Shown: in pieces, positions 9,113 through 17,473 of the stretch | Layout: the number at the start of each line of letters is the position of its first letter | Position numbering within the stretch: position 1 is the stretch's first letter | From: VFZS01 sp964353255 | Lineage (GTDB): Bacteria; Acidobacteriota; Terriglobia; Bryobacterales; Bryobacteraceae | Assembly: GCA_964353255.1 (NCBI GenBank) | Contig: CAYGVJ010000044.1 | Span: 1 to 37,985, forward strand | DNA: 37,985 nt | Reading direction: 5' to 3' | Made by a program: the position numbers and the translations under genes | Notes under the pieces: model-generated | The model's input: the letters and a program-made list of their open reading frames with translations, nothing else | The model's database searches: none | What the model was told of the DNA's origin: nothing

Positions 9113-9993
9113 TGAAGCGAGGAACATTCGGATTTGAAGTCAGCAACCAGGGCGTTGTTCTCGACATCGCCGCAAACGTCGAGACGCTGCGCCGGCTGTG
9201 GCTGGACCGCACGCTGATCCAGGGCGACGACCTGGGCCCCGGCGACGCGGGGGACTTTGACAACGGCGCCTGGCACGTAGCCTGTCACCTGGTGGCGGCC
9301 GGCGGAGTGATGCGGGCCGCCGACGGCCGGCTGCTCTGGCTGGAGCTCTCGCACGAGCCGAGAGTCGATGAGTACGTCGCCACGGTCACCGGCGCAGACC
9401 GGAGCGGGGCGCGCACCGAGCGGCTGGATTCGCCCGAGGGGCGCGCCCTGCTACAGGGGGCAACCTTACTGGGCTACGTCGAGGGCAATTCGGTCGGCCG
9501 CGCCTCGGCCCGCGGAGTCAACGACCCGCCCACCCTGTTCAATCTCTGGCGGCGCCAGGATTTCGACCAGCCTCCCGGCACGGATGCGGATGGCGGGAAG
9601 GTGTGGGAGCATTGGTGCACCCTGCGCGACATCCGCCCGTCTGCCCGCATCGGCGCCTCGGTGTTGCGCGCTTACCTCTCCCTGGTGGCCGCGCTGGGGG
9701 ACCGCTTCGTTCCCACGGTGGCCCGCGGGCGCCGCGACTACGGCCATCCCCAGCAGCTTCGGGCCATGGTGATTGCGGGCTTGGTGGGCAAGGAGTCCGC
9801 GCTGTGGGACACCACTCCGGTGGCGGTTCCTGCGGCTGCGGAGCGGTTGCTGCTGGAGGCGGAGCCCGCCAAAGCGCTCCAGGCCGTGGGGCCGCTCGCC
9901 TGGGACAACCCGCCTCGCTACTACATGTTTTCCAGGCGGATCGGGAGATGGAGCCCGGTCGCCGCGGTCCGGGAGGACCTGAAAAACATCTGA
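9112..9993 (+). CDS. uncharacterised 293-residue protein in the MfnB-like/PLD operon
   Basis: I do not recognise this family. It has no signal peptide or membrane helix. The N-terminal 130 residues look beta-rich (FGFEVSNQGVVLDIAAN, RLLWLELSHEPRVDEYVATV); the C-terminal half is rich in helix and aromatic residues (NLWRRQDFDQPPG, VWEHWCTLRDIRPSARIG, NPPRYYMFSRRIGRWSP). The ATG overlaps the stop of the preceding frame (TAATG), and the stop lies 35 bases before the next gene, so it is co-translated within the operon. A coupling or scaffold role is possible but nothing in the sequence shows it. Confidence 0.75.
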   Translation: MKRGTFGFEVSNQGVVLDIAANVETLRRLWLDRTLIQGDDLGPGDAGDFDNGAWHVACHLVAAGGVMRAADGRLLWLELSHEPRVDEYVATVTGADRSGARTERLDSPEGRALLQGATLLGYVEGNSVGRASARGVNDPPTLFNLWRRQDFDQPPGTDADGGKVWEHWCTLRDIRPSARIGASVLRAYLSLVAALGDRFVPTVARGRRDYGHPQQLRAMVIAGLVGKESALWDTTPVAVPAAAERLLLEAEPAKALQAVGPLAWDNPPRYYMFSRRIGRWSPVAAVREDLKNI

Positions 9994-10028
9994 CCGCGCG
10001 CGTCGCGGAACCCAATCGGAGGAAGAAC

Positions 10029-11231
10029 ATGCCAGAACCACTAGTGACCAGAAGTGATGCGGATATCGAGGCCATCCGCCGCAAGGGCAACCATAAGGAC
10101 AGCCGCACGGCCGGATGGGCGGCCGTGCGGGCGGGCAGCGAGGTGCTCCGGGACATTCAGCGGGTCTCGACATCCCACGCAGACTGGCTCAGCCTGAAAG
10201 ACGCCGAGCCTTACCTCGATGAGCAGGCCCGGCTGATCCTGAAGATGCGGCTGGAGGCCCTGGCCCGGCTCAAGCAGGCGCCCCATCACGAGGAGGGTTT
10301 CAGAATGAGCCGCTACACCGGGGTCGAGCATCCCCGCTCGATCGCCGCCCTCTGCCTGATCAGCGGCAACGAGGGCCAGCAGATCCCCGGCCTGGTGGGC
10401 TACGACCGCGTGATGGTGGACGTCGAGCACATGGAGCAGGCCCTGGGCCCGGCCACGGTGGACGAGATTTTCCGGATTCGCAGGGACATCGGCGAGCACG
10501 TCTACATCTCGACCAACGTTTCCGAGACCCCGCAGCTTGTGCGGGATCTGAAGACCGGGCGCGTGGACTCGCGCGCCTCGGCCGCCCTGACCGCCCTGAA
10601 GGTCCTCGCTGCGCTGGACGCCGGCGCCGACGTGGTGAAGGTCGGCTTTGCCCACCTGGATCCCTACAAGCGGGATCTGCGGAGCGAGGAAGTGGTGAAG
10701 CACATGAAGCTGGTGCGGCAGTCCGTGGACCGGGCGGTCAAAGAGCGGGCCGTGATCATGCCGCTGAATCTAACCGGCCGCTATCCCCTCATCAGCGTGT
10801 TCTTCCCGGAGATCGGAATCGACTCGAACGGCGAGCGGCCCCGGGAGATCGCCGAGAAGGGTATCGACATCACCGCCCAGGGAGGCTGGCAAGGCGTTCT
10901 CATTGACACCTTCGAGAAGCGCACGGGCAAGGTGTACAAGAACTTCTACCCGCTGGAGGACACGGCCGAGCTGGCCCGCCGCGCTCACGAAAAGGGGCTG
11001 GAGTTCTGGATCGCCGGGTCCATCACCCGCGAGGAGGTCTATGATCTGGTCCGGCGCGGCGTGGACCTCATCTGCTTCGGCGGCGCGGCCCGGCACGCCA
11101 CGGGAGCGCGGACCGAGGTGAAACAGGGCCGAGAAGATCAGAGCATCAAGCGGCCCCTGGTGGAAGGACTGGTAAAGGAGTTCGAAAGGGCCGATCCGCG
11201 CCGGGTGAAGGTGGCACGGGCCGGAGGCTAG
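10029..11231 (+). CDS. MfnB-like TIM-barrel protein (related to 4-HFC-P synthase of methanofuran biosynthesis)
   Basis: 400 residues. The ATG follows GGAGGAAGAAC. An N-terminal extension of roughly 110 residues precedes a (beta/alpha)8 barrel resembling MfnB (UPF0264), which in methanogens condenses two glyceraldehyde-3-phosphates into a furan phosphate. Shared blocks are YDRVMVDVEHMEQALG (129-140), AGADVVKVGF (199-207), WQGVLIDTFEKRTGK (287-301), LEFWIAGSITREEV and VDLICFGGAARHATGAR. Compared by eye with remembered M. jannaschii MfnB, K85, D151 and K155 correspond to K204, D293 and K297, but the Schiff-base lysine K27 (DVK) corresponds to E133 (DVE). The protein is also much longer than the roughly 235-residue enzyme. 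It therefore probably does related but not identical sugar-phosphate chemistry. No other methanofuran gene is present. Confidence 0.72.
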   Translation: MPEPLVTRSDADIEAIRRKGNHKDSRTAGWAAVRAGSEVLRDIQRVSTSHADWLSLKDAEPYLDEQARLILKMRLEALARLKQAPHHEEGFRMSRYTGVEHPRSIAALCLISGNEGQQIPGLVGYDRVMVDVEHMEQALGPATVDEIFRIRRDIGEHVYISTNVSETPQLVRDLKTGRVDSRASAALTALKVLAALDAGADVVKVGFAHLDPYKRDLRSEEVVKHMKLVRQSVDRAVKERAVIMPLNLTGRYPLISVFFPEIGIDSNGERPREIAEKGIDITAQGGWQGVLIDTFEKRTGKVYKNFYPLEDTAELARRAHEKGLEFWIAGSITREEVYDLVRRGVDLICFGGAARHATGARTEVKQGREDQSIKRPLVEGLVKEFERADPRRVKVARAGG

Positions 11232-11247
11232 GCGACAGGACTCAACC

Positions 11248-12936
11248 ATGGCACGCGTTCTGATCAAACCTTACGTTTCTCCCAACTGTGTCTTGCTGGC
11301 GCTGGACTGGCCGGACGGCGGCAGTCGCGAAGATTTCCTCGGTTTCGCCATCCGGCGGACGCCAGGCTTTCGCAATCAGCCGCAGAGCTGGTTGCCCAAC
11401 CGTCTGGGATTCGACGGGCCCGCCCCCCAAGGCCAGGATCTGCCCAGCCACGAAAACCCGATCCAGAAGTTCCTGTGGTGGGACGCCCGCGTCGATGACG
11501 CGGATCGCGGCCGGCAGTTCACCTACGAGGCCATGCCCGTCGTAGGCGCCAGGAATAATCTCCAACGGCTCGAGGAGTCGGCGGCCCAGGCCGTGATCGC
11601 CGTCCCCAAGCTCGTCGAAGGCAGGATCGGGACTTGTTTCAACCGCGCGGTGACCAGTTCCCAGGCTTTTTCCAGGAAGTTCGGCGGGCAGCTCGAAGGG
11701 GAGCGTTTAGAGAAAGCCCTGGCCTGGCTGGCCAACGGGCTCGAGCAGGTCATTCCGGGATTCCTCGCCGGATCTGAGCGCCTCGAGGCTGTCATCTACC
11801 ACCTGACGGACGGGCACTGGGTGATCCCCGCGCTGGAGGCCTTTCCGGGCAGCGTTTCCCTGGTCTACAACCAGACCCGCAAGGACGATTCCAACCGCGA
11901 GGCCGTCGAGCGGTTGCGCGGCGACAGGAAGGAGTTCTCCCCGCGCACCCGGGCCAGCATCATGCACAACAAGTTCATCGTCCGGTTGCGCCGCGGGCGG
12001 CCCGCCGCCGTGTTGATGGGCTCGGCGAATTTCACCACCGCGGGCCTGACCACTCAGGCCAACCTCATTCACAGCTTTGATTCGCCGGCCCTGGCGCGGC
12101 TGTACCTGGACCGGAAGAAACTGCTGGAGGAGGATCCCACCCTGGCGGAGACCGCTCAGCAGGCCGGCTGGTCCGATCCCGTCCAGGTGGACGAGGCCCA
12201 GGTGCGGGTCTTCTTTTCGCCGGAGCGGCAGGGGCAGCGCAAGTCCATCGACGCGGTCGTCAAGGCGGTCCGCCAGGCCACCAGCTCGGTGCTGTTCTGC
12301 CTCTTCATGCCCACCGACGCCCAGTTGCGCCGCGCCATTTTTGAGGCCGGAGACCGGGGCCTGATGATGTTCGGCCTGGTCAACAAGATCAGCGAGCGCC
12401 CGCCCCAGGGCGAGTCCGAGAACGCCGGCGCCGAGGCCCAGGTCGAGATCTTCCACCGCTCCCGCCGCGATCGGGACGTGTTCGCGCACAACATGTACGC
12501 CGGGGCCGGACGCCCCGGAGGGTTCTGGTGGGAGACGGCGGAGCTGCCCGACCCACGCTCGCAATGGCCGGTCTACATACACCACAAGTTCGTGGTCATC
12601 GACGCCGAGACCGACCACCCCATCATCTATACAGGCTCAGCCAACATGAGCAAGAACTCGCTCTACCGCAACGACGAGAACCTGCTGGAGATCAAGGGCA
12701 GTACCCGCCTGGCGGCCATCTACCTCACCGAATTCCTGCGGTTGTACGAGCACTATCGCGCCCGCGCCGCGTGGAATCGCTACATGGAAGGCCAGTTCGA
12801 AACCTACAAGCTGCAAGAGGATTCCCGGTGGGCCCGCAAGCATTATCAGGAGAGCACGCCGGAATACAAGGCGCGCGTCGGCATGGTCGGGGGCGCGCCG
12901 CGGGCGCGGGCCGCCCGGGCCGGGAGGTCGTTCTAA
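11248..12936 (+). CDS. phospholipase-D-superfamily protein with two HKD regions
   Basis: 562 residues, no signal peptide. The C-terminal HKD motif is complete: HHKFVVID near residue 445, followed by IIYTGSANMSKNS and the downstream acidic NDENLLEI. The N-terminal region near residue 238 reads HNKFIVRL followed by VLMGSANFTTAG: it has His and Lys and the GSANF block but lacks the Asp at the expected place, so this half may be catalytically altered. Family members hydrolyse phosphodiesters in lipids or nucleic acids. The absence of an export signal fits an intracellular nuclease or nucleotide-acting enzyme better than a lipase, but that is inference. The stop overlaps the next start (TAATG), indicating strict coupling with the deoxyribosyltransferase-like gene. 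Confidence 0.85.
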   Translation: MARVLIKPYVSPNCVLLALDWPDGGSREDFLGFAIRRTPGFRNQPQSWLPNRLGFDGPAPQGQDLPSHENPIQKFLWWDARVDDADRGRQFTYEAMPVVGARNNLQRLEESAAQAVIAVPKLVEGRIGTCFNRAVTSSQAFSRKFGGQLEGERLEKALAWLANGLEQVIPGFLAGSERLEAVIYHLTDGHWVIPALEAFPGSVSLVYNQTRKDDSNREAVERLRGDRKEFSPRTRASIMHNKFIVRLRRGRPAAVLMGSANFTTAGLTTQANLIHSFDSPALARLYLDRKKLLEEDPTLAETAQQAGWSDPVQVDEAQVRVFFSPERQGQRKSIDAVVKAVRQATSSVLFCLFMPTDAQLRRAIFEAGDRGLMMFGLVNKISERPPQGESENAGAEAQVEIFHRSRRDRDVFAHNMYAGAGRPGGFWWETAELPDPRSQWPVYIHHKFVVIDAETDHPIIYTGSANMSKNSLYRNDENLLEIKGSTRLAAIYLTEFLRLYEHYRARAAWNRYMEGQFETYKLQEDSRWARKHYQESTPEYKARVGMVGGAPRARAARAGRSF

Positions 12937-13811
12937 TGGCACGGAAAAAATTCAAGCGTGGTCTCTTGTGGGGCACGCGGATATATCTGTCCGGACCGAT
13001 GGACTTCGTCGCTTCCCGCGCCGACGAGAAAAAGTACGGCTGGCGCAACCGCGTCAGCCAGTTCCTGCGGGCGATGGGCGCCACGGTTTTCGACCCCTGG
13101 TTCAAGCCGGAGGTGCGCGGCTTCCACGAATACGGTCGCGAAGACGAGGTGTCCGCCGAGGCCCGCGAGATCTGGGATTTCAGGCCCACTCCAGCCGGCG
13201 CGCGGGCCCGGGCGAGCTGCGCCTGGAAGTTCTGGCAGACCCTCCACATCGATCTGCGGATGGTGGATACCAGCGACTTCACCATTGCCTATTGCCCGAC
13301 CAATATCTACAGCGTGGGGACGCCGCACGAGATCATTCTCTGCCGCCAGCAGCGCAAGCCGGTGCTGTTTGTCAGCCCGGCCGTGGAGTTCCCGTCGCTG
13401 GAGAACTTGCGGAGCCATCTTCAGAGCGCAAAAGACGACCAAGGGCTCAAGCTGCTGGCGACTCTCGAACAGGAAGTGCCGATCAAGCCCAACCCCCGCG
13501 GTATCCCCAGCTTGTGGTACATGCCGCTGGTGGGGAGTGATAGCTTCTTCGACGGCTTCGGCTTCGACGACTACATGCAGGATTTCCCCTGGAAGCCGAT
13601 TCCCCTGGATGAGCGCGAGACCCGCTCCCGTCCCCGCCGTCCGCTGCTGCGGTCCCTCGAGGAGTTGAACCAGAAGCTGCCGCGCAAGTGGAGCACCGCC
13701 CGCGACGGCTACGTGCCCAACGACGACTGGCTCCTGTGGGATCTCAAGCCCACAGCCGGCCCAGGTTCCGAGATCCGCGACTGGCAGCGGCCCGGAGCCA
13801 AGCGGCGCTAG
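12936..13811 (+). CDS. nucleoside 2-deoxyribosyltransferase-like protein
   Basis: 291 residues. RIYLSGPMDFV near residue 15 is the opening strand/loop seen in the nucleoside 2-deoxyribosyltransferase fold. IDLRMVDTSDFTIAYCPT, then YSVGTPHEIILCRQQRKPV supplies the acidic pair and the GT..E block that carries the catalytic Glu in that fold. Known members cleave or exchange N-glycosidic bonds of deoxynucleosides; related domains act on nucleotides or NAD. The C-terminal 130 residues (LRSLEELNQKLPRKW, DDWLLWDLKP) are not part of the basic fold. Start and stop overlap the neighbouring genes (TAATG and TAGTG). Substrate unknown. Confidence 0.75.
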   Translation: MARKKFKRGLLWGTRIYLSGPMDFVASRADEKKYGWRNRVSQFLRAMGATVFDPWFKPEVRGFHEYGREDEVSAEAREIWDFRPTPAGARARASCAWKFWQTLHIDLRMVDTSDFTIAYCPTNIYSVGTPHEIILCRQQRKPVLFVSPAVEFPSLENLRSHLQSAKDDQGLKLLATLEQEVPIKPNPRGIPSLWYMPLVGSDSFFDGFGFDDYMQDFPWKPIPLDERETRSRPRRPLLRSLEELNQKLPRKWSTARDGYVPNDDWLLWDLKPTAGPGSEIRDWQRPGAKRR

Positions 13812-14743
13812 TGCGGCTGACCAGCAAGCGGCTGAAGAGCCCGCGCCTCCTGGCGGCGCTGGCCGCGGCCGCGGCCGCGGTCGCGTTGCTTTTCCCCTAC
13901 CTGAAAGCGGCCGCACTATGGGTGGCCGGCCGGAACGGCGGCTGCTCGCTGGAGGCATCCCTACAGGCCCCGTCGGAAGCGCGCGGGCACCAGCAGGCGC
14001 GGGAGCGGATCGAGAAAGCCTTGCGGCGGCTGCGCGCTGATCCTGAGGCCCTTGAGCTTTGGGACACCCCGGCGGGGCCTCTCTGGACGCCGCGTCGCGG
14101 GCGCACCGGCTACTGGCTGGCGGACCTGCTCGCGGAAGCGCAGGCCGACCTCTACGCACACGGTGCGGTGCGGGTCCGCCCAGGCGACGTCGTGCTGGAC
14201 TGCGGCGCCAGCATCGGCACTTTCGCCCGGCAGGCGCTCAGCCTGGGTGCGCGCACCGTGGTAGCCGTCGAGCCCGGCCCCGACAGCGTCGAATGCCTCC
14301 GCCGGAATCTCGCCGCCGAGATAAACGCGGGCCGCCTGATCGTGTATCCCAAAGGAGTCTGGAACCGCGAGGGCACGCTGCGGTTGCTCATCGACCCGAA
14401 CAGCTCCCTCGGCGACAGCCTGCTCATTCCGCGCGTCGCCGGTCAGCCCGGCATCGAGGTTCCCCTGACCCGAATCGACACCCTGGTCGGCGAACTTTCA
14501 CTCGAGCGCGTGGACTTCATCAAGATGGACATCGAAGGCTCCGAGCAACAGGCGCTCGAAGGAGCGCAGGAGACGTTACGCCGTTTTCGCCCCAGGCTGG
14601 CCCTCTCCGCCTACCACCACCGGGACGATCCCGTGCGCATACCCGCCCTGGTGCGGGCCGCCCGCCCCGACTACCGCCTGGCCGGCGGACCTTGCGCTAT
14701 GGGCAAATACCGGCTCGGGCCGAAGATCCTCTTCTTCGAGTGA
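13811..14743 (+). CDS. FkbM-family methyltransferase with N-terminal membrane anchor
   Basis: 310 residues. A GTG start overlapping the previous stop (TAGTG) is preferred to a longer in-frame start inside the previous gene. An N-terminal hydrophobic segment (LLAALAAAAAAVALLFPYL) precedes a class I SAM methyltransferase domain: motif I VVLDCGASIGTFARQAL, the acidic end of strand 2 in VVAVEPGPDSVECLRRNL, and the FkbM signature VDFIKMDIEGSEQQALEGA. FkbM enzymes O-methylate sugars or other small molecules. It is the last gene of the tightly coupled run and would act on the membrane side, perhaps on a product of the operon. Confidence 0.88.
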   Translation: MRLTSKRLKSPRLLAALAAAAAAVALLFPYLKAAALWVAGRNGGCSLEASLQAPSEARGHQQARERIEKALRRLRADPEALELWDTPAGPLWTPRRGRTGYWLADLLAEAQADLYAHGAVRVRPGDVVLDCGASIGTFARQALSLGARTVVAVEPGPDSVECLRRNLAAEINAGRLIVYPKGVWNREGTLRLLIDPNSSLGDSLLIPRVAGQPGIEVPLTRIDTLVGELSLERVDFIKMDIEGSEQQALEGAQETLRRFRPRLALSAYHHRDDPVRIPALVRAARPDYRLAGGPCAMGKYRLGPKILFFE

Positions 14744-14825
14744 CCGCCATCGCCCCGGCGCGTTCCGCGATCATGGCGTGGCCATCCGGCTGAGATGTCT
14801 AGTAAGATTGGTCTTGGCCGTCCTC

Positions 14826-15629
14826 ATGCCTAAGAAACTCTCTCTCGCTGCCGCGCTGTTGTCCGGCGTCGCTCTTCATGGGCAGAGCCAGAATCCGCCA
14901 GCCGCCCAGCCGGCGGCGCAGCCCTCGGCTGCGCGAGTCGTGGAATCGCCTGTTTACGTGCGGCGCATCTCAGTCGGCGCGTCGCTCAGCGTTCTGGGTC
15001 TCAGCATCTTGCGGAACCGGTCCACCAATACCTTCACCACGAGTCCAGTCGTGGACTCCCTGTACACTACCACGGGCCTGTCGCGCCGCGTCAGCTACGG
15101 GATCACGGCTCAGGCCGTCGTCAAAGACCGCTTCGCGGCGAATGCGAGCGTGTTTGTGCGGCGGACCGGATATAAGATGGAGACCGACATCTACGAAGGC
15201 ACCGACAACCCGTATACCACTGCCGACGAGCGCAGACACACCGTCCGCAACGAGGACACCCGCGGCCGGCTCATCGATGTCCCGGTGGTCGTCCGTTACT
15301 ATGGCAAAGACCGTAGCCAGGCGGGTCCGCGCTGGTTCGTCGAGGGCGGCGGCGTCATTCGCCGCGTCTCCCGGATCAAGACGCAAGTTGAAACGACCGT
15401 TACCCTCGGCTCCAAAGTGGACAAGGCCTGGACCGATGCGCCGGCCAAACCCGCGCAACAGTCTCTGCGCGGCGTGGTGGGCGGCGTCGGCGTGCAGTTC
15501 ATCGATCCCATGGGGGTGCGCGTCGTGCCGGAAGTGCGTTACACCCGCTGGGCAGGCCGGACGTTCAACACTTTCTCCAGCTACACCCAACGCAACCAGT
15601 TGGAAGCCATGATCTCGCTGACGTTTTAG
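14826..15629 (+). CDS. secreted outer-membrane beta-barrel protein
   Basis: 267 residues starting MPKKLSLAAALLSGVALHGQ, a signal peptide; an upstream ATG at 14778 would bury it. After a Pro/Ala-rich linker, the protein alternates hydrophobic and polar residues in strands (ISVGASLSVLGLSILRN, YGITAQAVVKDRFAANASVF, GPRWFVEGGGVIRRV, VRVVPEVRYTRW) and ends in aromatic MISLTF, the terminal Phe typical of outer-membrane barrels. A porin-like or small OmpA/OmpW-type barrel is likely; the cargo is unknown. It is followed 12 bases later by the pectate lyase gene, so the two may be co-transcribed. Confidence 0.75.
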   Translation: MPKKLSLAAALLSGVALHGQSQNPPAAQPAAQPSAARVVESPVYVRRISVGASLSVLGLSILRNRSTNTFTTSPVVDSLYTTTGLSRRVSYGITAQAVVKDRFAANASVFVRRTGYKMETDIYEGTDNPYTTADERRHTVRNEDTRGRLIDVPVVVRYYGKDRSQAGPRWFVEGGGVIRRVSRIKTQVETTVTLGSKVDKAWTDAPAKPAQQSLRGVVGGVGVQFIDPMGVRVVPEVRYTRWAGRTFNTFSSYTQRNQLEAMISLTF

Positions 15630-15641
15630 CCTCTGACTATC

Positions 15642-17000
15642 ATGCCTCTGTTCATCGCCAGCGCCAGGGCGGCACGGCTGGCTCTGGTCGCCTCGCTCAT
15701 CTTGCCGGGAATCGCTCTTTGGTCTGCCGAGATCCCGGCTTTCCCCGGCGCCGAGGGCTTCGGCTCCCGAACCCCCGGCGGTCGCGGCGGCAAAGTGATC
15801 ATCGTCGGCAACCTCAACGACGCGGGCCCCGGGAGCTTTCGCGCCGCCTGCGAGGCCGCCGGGCCGCGCATCGTCGTCTTCCACGTCTCCGGGTTGATCG
15901 ACCTGAAGACGCCCCTACGGGTCCGCGAGCCCTTCCTCACCATCGCTGGACAAACCGCCCCTGGTGATGGCATCTGCCTGCGCGGGCGGGCCTTGGAGAT
16001 CGCCACCCACGACGTCGTGGTGCGCCACTTGCGCTCGCGTCCCGGAGACATCCTGGGAGTCGAGACCGATGCCCTCTCGATCGGCGGGCAAAGCCGCAAC
16101 GTGGTCATAGACCACTGCTCGGCTTCCTGGGCCGTCGATGAGAACCTTTCGCCCAGCGGCGCCATTGCGGAGGTGACCGTTTCCTGGTGCATCATCGCCG
16201 AGTCGCTGAACCAGAGCGTTCACAGCAAGGGCGCGCACGGATACGGCTCGCTCCTCCGCGCGATCGGCGGCGTCTCGATGCATCACAACCTCTGGGCGCA
16301 CAACCACGGCCGCAATCCCCGGCTCGGCGACAACTACGGCCTGCTTCCATTCCCCACCCTGGACATCCGAAACAACGTCATGTACGACTACCAGGGGCTT
16401 TCCGTGGTAGGTGACACGCTCGGCGTCAACTACATCGGCAATTACCTCAAGCCCGGGCCCAGCACCGGCCCCAATGACGGGCGGTTCAGCCCGACTGACG
16501 CGACCAAGGCGAGGTTCTTCTTCCAGGGCAACGTCGTCGAGGGCCGGCCCGAGGAGACGCGCCAGCCGGAGCGCCTGTTCAGCCGCCTGGAAGTGAGCGG
16601 GCGCCGGCTGATCGAGCTTCTGAGCGGCCCGCTGGAAGTAGCCCCGGTCCGGACCGTCTCAGCAGCCGAAGCGCTCCGGCTCGTTTTGGAGAGCGCCGGG
16701 GCGACCCTGCCGCTGCGCGACGCTGTGGACCGCCGCATCGTGGCCCAGTGCCGGTCCGGTTCCGGGGCGATCATCGATTCCCAGTTCGAGGTGGGGGGCT
16801 GGCCGGAATACAAGACCGCTCGCCCGCCGCTCGACTCCGATCGCGACGGCATGCCGGACGCCTGGGAACGCGCCCACGGCCTCAATCCCAACAACGCTGC
16901 CGACGCTGCCGCCGACCGCGACGGCGACGGCTACACCAACCTCGAGGAGTACATCAACTCGCTGACGATTCCACGGCCGAGGCCTGCGCCGGCCCGCTGA
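15642..17000 (+). CDS. secreted pectate lyase (PL1-like) with C-terminal calcium-binding repeats
   Basis: 452 residues. An N-terminal signal peptide is followed by a right-handed beta-helix lyase domain: FPGAEGFGSRTPGGRGGK, the strand set FLTIAGQTAPGDGICL, NVVIDHCSASWAVDE with candidate calcium ligands, and MHHNLWAHNHGRNPRLGD, where the basic residues would act as the Bronsted base. The last 60 residues contain Asp-rich loops (DSDRDGMPDAW and DRDGDGYTNLEEY), thrombospondin-3/dockerin-like calcium sites. Such enzymes cleave polygalacturonate by beta-elimination, consistent with plant-polymer degradation. Substrate assignment is by family. Confidence 0.88.
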   Translation: MPLFIASARAARLALVASLILPGIALWSAEIPAFPGAEGFGSRTPGGRGGKVIIVGNLNDAGPGSFRAACEAAGPRIVVFHVSGLIDLKTPLRVREPFLTIAGQTAPGDGICLRGRALEIATHDVVVRHLRSRPGDILGVETDALSIGGQSRNVVIDHCSASWAVDENLSPSGAIAEVTVSWCIIAESLNQSVHSKGAHGYGSLLRAIGGVSMHHNLWAHNHGRNPRLGDNYGLLPFPTLDIRNNVMYDYQGLSVVGDTLGVNYIGNYLKPGPSTGPNDGRFSPTDATKARFFFQGNVVEGRPEETRQPERLFSRLEVSGRRLIELLSGPLEVAPVRTVSAAEALRLVLESAGATLPLRDAVDRRIVAQCRSGSGAIIDSQFEVGGWPEYKTARPPLDSDRDGMPDAWERAHGLNPNNAADAAADRDGDGYTNLEEYINSLTIPRPRPAPAR

Positions 17001-17051
17001 GCCAGCCAGGGGCTGGCTGCGGGCCGTTGTAGGGCGGACGCCCCCGTCCGC
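17001..17051. terminator. two GC hairpins after the pectate lyase
   Basis: GCCAGCC-AGG-GGCTGGC occupies 17001-17017 immediately after the stop codon, and GCGGACG-CCCC-CGTCCGC occupies 17034-17051. Neither is followed by a T-tract, so if they stop transcription they are not canonical intrinsic terminators. The second resembles dispersed intergenic palindromes of high-GC genomes. Confidence 0.4.
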
Positions 17052-17139
17052 GTTCGGCCCCCTGGCCGAACTCCTTCTTACGGACGGATTACGGACGATT
17101 CCGCGGCAGAGGCCTGCGCGGCAGGCTAAAATATAAGGA

Positions 17140-17334
17140 GTGGAGCAGATTGTAGCCAAGTTCTCCAGCCCCCAGCAGGCCCGTGAAGCCACGCTCCTCT
17201 ACTACCGCCAGTTATCGCCCGCAGCAAGGCTGAAGATCCTGCTGGAACTGATCGACTCTGCCCGGAAGGAAGGCGATGCCTCTTCAGAAGGATTTGAGAG
17301 AGTTTGTCGAATCCGCAAACTCTCCGAGACATGA
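17140..17334 (+). CDS. small antitoxin-like protein, apparently orphaned
   Basis: 64 residues: KFSSPQQAREATLLYYRQL, then PAARLKILLELIDSARKE and GFERVCRIRKLSET. The layout (short acidic and basic helices ending in an ..ERV.R..KL tail) matches small proteins that often precede nucleotidyltransferase toxins in soil bacteria; this is from memory and moderate. The GTG start overlaps the AAGGAG sequence, so the true start is uncertain. An ATGA overlap at the stop begins a frame of only 20 codons, as if the partner gene has been lost by truncation just before the permease fragment at 17474. Confidence 0.45.
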   Translation: MEQIVAKFSSPQQAREATLLYYRQLSPAARLKILLELIDSARKEGDASSEGFERVCRIRKLSET

Positions 17335-17473
17335 GCGCACTTCCGCCGCCCGGCCGCATCCGTTTTGCCAAGTTCTCTGACCGAAGTTGAATTCAAAGAC
17401 GTCTGGGCCGCCTGACACTCACCCAAATGCCGCGTGGCGGTCAGGCCCACCGCATCCTGGAGGTGGTGGCCGC

